NCBI RefSeq assembly: GCF_000002985.6
Contig: NC_003280.10
Coordinates: forward strand, 3,220,501-3,284,500
Length of the DNA: 64,000 nucleotides
Reading direction: 5' to 3'
DNA from: Caenorhabditis elegans
Lineage: Eukaryota; Nematoda; Chromadorea; Rhabditida; Rhabditidae
The translations under genes were made by a program, and so were the position numbers. This document shows positions 63,191 to 64,000 of this stretch, piece by piece (the first letter of the stretch is position 1; each line of letters begins with the position of its first letter). The notes beneath the pieces are model-generated. The model saw nothing but the letters and a program-made list of their open reading frames with translations, was not told the DNA's origin and did no database searches.

Positions 63191-64000
63191 CTAAACACAA
63201 AGCCCGGTCGCCTTCTCGCACTTGGTCTTTGCTGGACACGCGGAGCATGTCTTTCCGGCGGTGTAGATGTTGTTGTTGATCATGTTTCCGCTGAAATTTC
63301 ACTATTAGATCTTCAGTCTTTTTACACATCCTTACCGCGCACTGTACTGACACACCACGGCAACCTTGTACATTTTATTCTTATCCATCCCGCAATTTTT
63401 CACGCCACACCCGATCGATCCAGTCGAAGCCCACGCCATTTGAGTAGCGTGTCCGATGCCAGTCTTGAAGAGAGCCGAATCCAGCTTGTTGGTTTTCCAT
63501 CCATACTTTTGGAACTCGCTAGCCCATGCGCCTGAAGCGCGCACTCCGTAATCGTCAATGCTCTTTATAACAGCGCCAGACCAACGCCAGTAGAGATTTT
63601 CTCCGTACTTTGATTTTCCGTGTCCAGTGGGGCATGTGTTGGCGTAGGCTTGGGCGGATTTGGCGATAGTGGGGTCCCATTTCTGGAAGTGTTCAGGGAC
63701 TTGGTAGATGTATGGTATGGAACACAGGATCATCGGGTGCTCCCAAAAAACGGTTGGAAGTCGGCTCATGAGCCCTACTTTAGACAGTCTCAGGCTAGAC
63801 TTGGTAGAATATTCTATGATCTTGAGATTCAAGCTTCTCAAGTAGCGGTAATCCTAGTTACTCAGACGTCCTTAGCCACTGTCCTAGTTCTATGTAGCGT
63901 TATCTAACTTCGTATAAATTTTCAAGTTTTCAAAGCTTTTAAGCTTTTCGGAACAAGCTTTTGCACCCCTAAAAACTCACCATTTTCAAAATATTGCTTC
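63191..64000 (-). CDS. scl-15: SCP/TAPS (CAP superfamily) secreted protein, 3' part
   Basis: Runs off the right edge. Visible exons: over 64000 to 63981 (SNILKM), 63682-63336 and 63290-63191, all joining in frame to TAG at 63191. CAP-domain features: KWDPTIAKSAQAYANTCPTG, GENLYWRW (CAP box), GIGHATQMAWASTGSIGCGV (the His-containing GHxTQ.W motif) and VAVVCQYSARGNMINNNIYT, with a Cys-rich tail (CSACPAKTKCEKATGLCV). The first CAP His usually near HGKSKYGENL is present (TGHGKSKYG). Secreted; nematode members are abundant in gut and pharynx, function mostly unknown. The symbol is remembered from the neighbourhood, not verified. Confidence 0.85.

Overview
The window is nuclear DNA of a Caenorhabditis nematode, almost certainly C. 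elegans. Genes are small, with 40-60 bp introns ending in TTTTCAG. There is a full-length Tc3 transposon, TTAGGC-type interstitial telomere repeats, chemoreceptor (srh, srz-like) genes, and a receptor guanylate cyclase next to KCTD-like BTB, ABCG, SCP/TAPS and C-type lectin genes. From memory this combination matches the gcy-15 / wht-4 / scl-15 neighbourhood of chromosome II; that assignment was not checked by a search. Exon models were built by hand from splice signals and frame continuity. For complete models the exon lengths sum to a multiple of three.

Layout. 0-5.5 kb: tandem array of minus-strand BTB (potassium-channel tetramerisation type) genes, two intact with a C-terminal membrane anchor, one intact without it, one ending early and two broken. 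6.0-8.4 kb: a Tc3 copy with a nonsense codon beside a catalytic residue, inserted just after the stop of an srh receptor gene (8.4-10.0 kb). 10.4-14.3 kb: another BTB gene whose 3.2 kb first intron carries a large inverted repeat. 14.65-15.3 kb: a hAT-like non-autonomous element with an 8-bp target duplication. 15.5-19.5 kb: one intact and one disrupted srz-like receptor, with a BTB-less BTB relative between them on the other strand. 20-30.4 kb: small secreted-protein genes (an unknown 257-aa protein, a 119-aa protein, an ML/lipid-binding-like protein, a 114-aa protein, a C-type lectin with a frameshift), an F-box/DUF3557-like gene and a LINE remnant. 30.6-38.8 kb: a 22-exon receptor guanylate cyclase.

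38.8-47 kb is repeat-rich and gene-poor: arrays of tRNA-like (A box/B box) repeats, telomere-like repeats, and one small secreted-peptide gene. 47.2-50.9 kb: a small single-pass membrane protein gene with at least four alternative first exons, and a tRNA-Ser(AGA) in its intron. 51-54.5 kb: two minus-strand nematode genes full of GTAGGCA-type minisatellites, one of which is read into an about 88-copy 8-bp repeat. 55.8-56.8 kb: a compact Smr-domain gene. 58.5-61.2 kb: a complete ABCG half transporter with a non-canonical signature motif. 62.2-62.7 kb: the N-terminal part of an M13 (neprilysin-like) peptidase. 63.2 kb to the end: the 3' part of an SCP/TAPS (scl) gene.

There is no operon-like logic linking the genes. 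The themes are tandem duplication and decay of nematode-expanded families (BTB, srz) and a run of small secreted-protein genes with GATA-type (TGATAA) sites upstream, which suggests intestinal expression.
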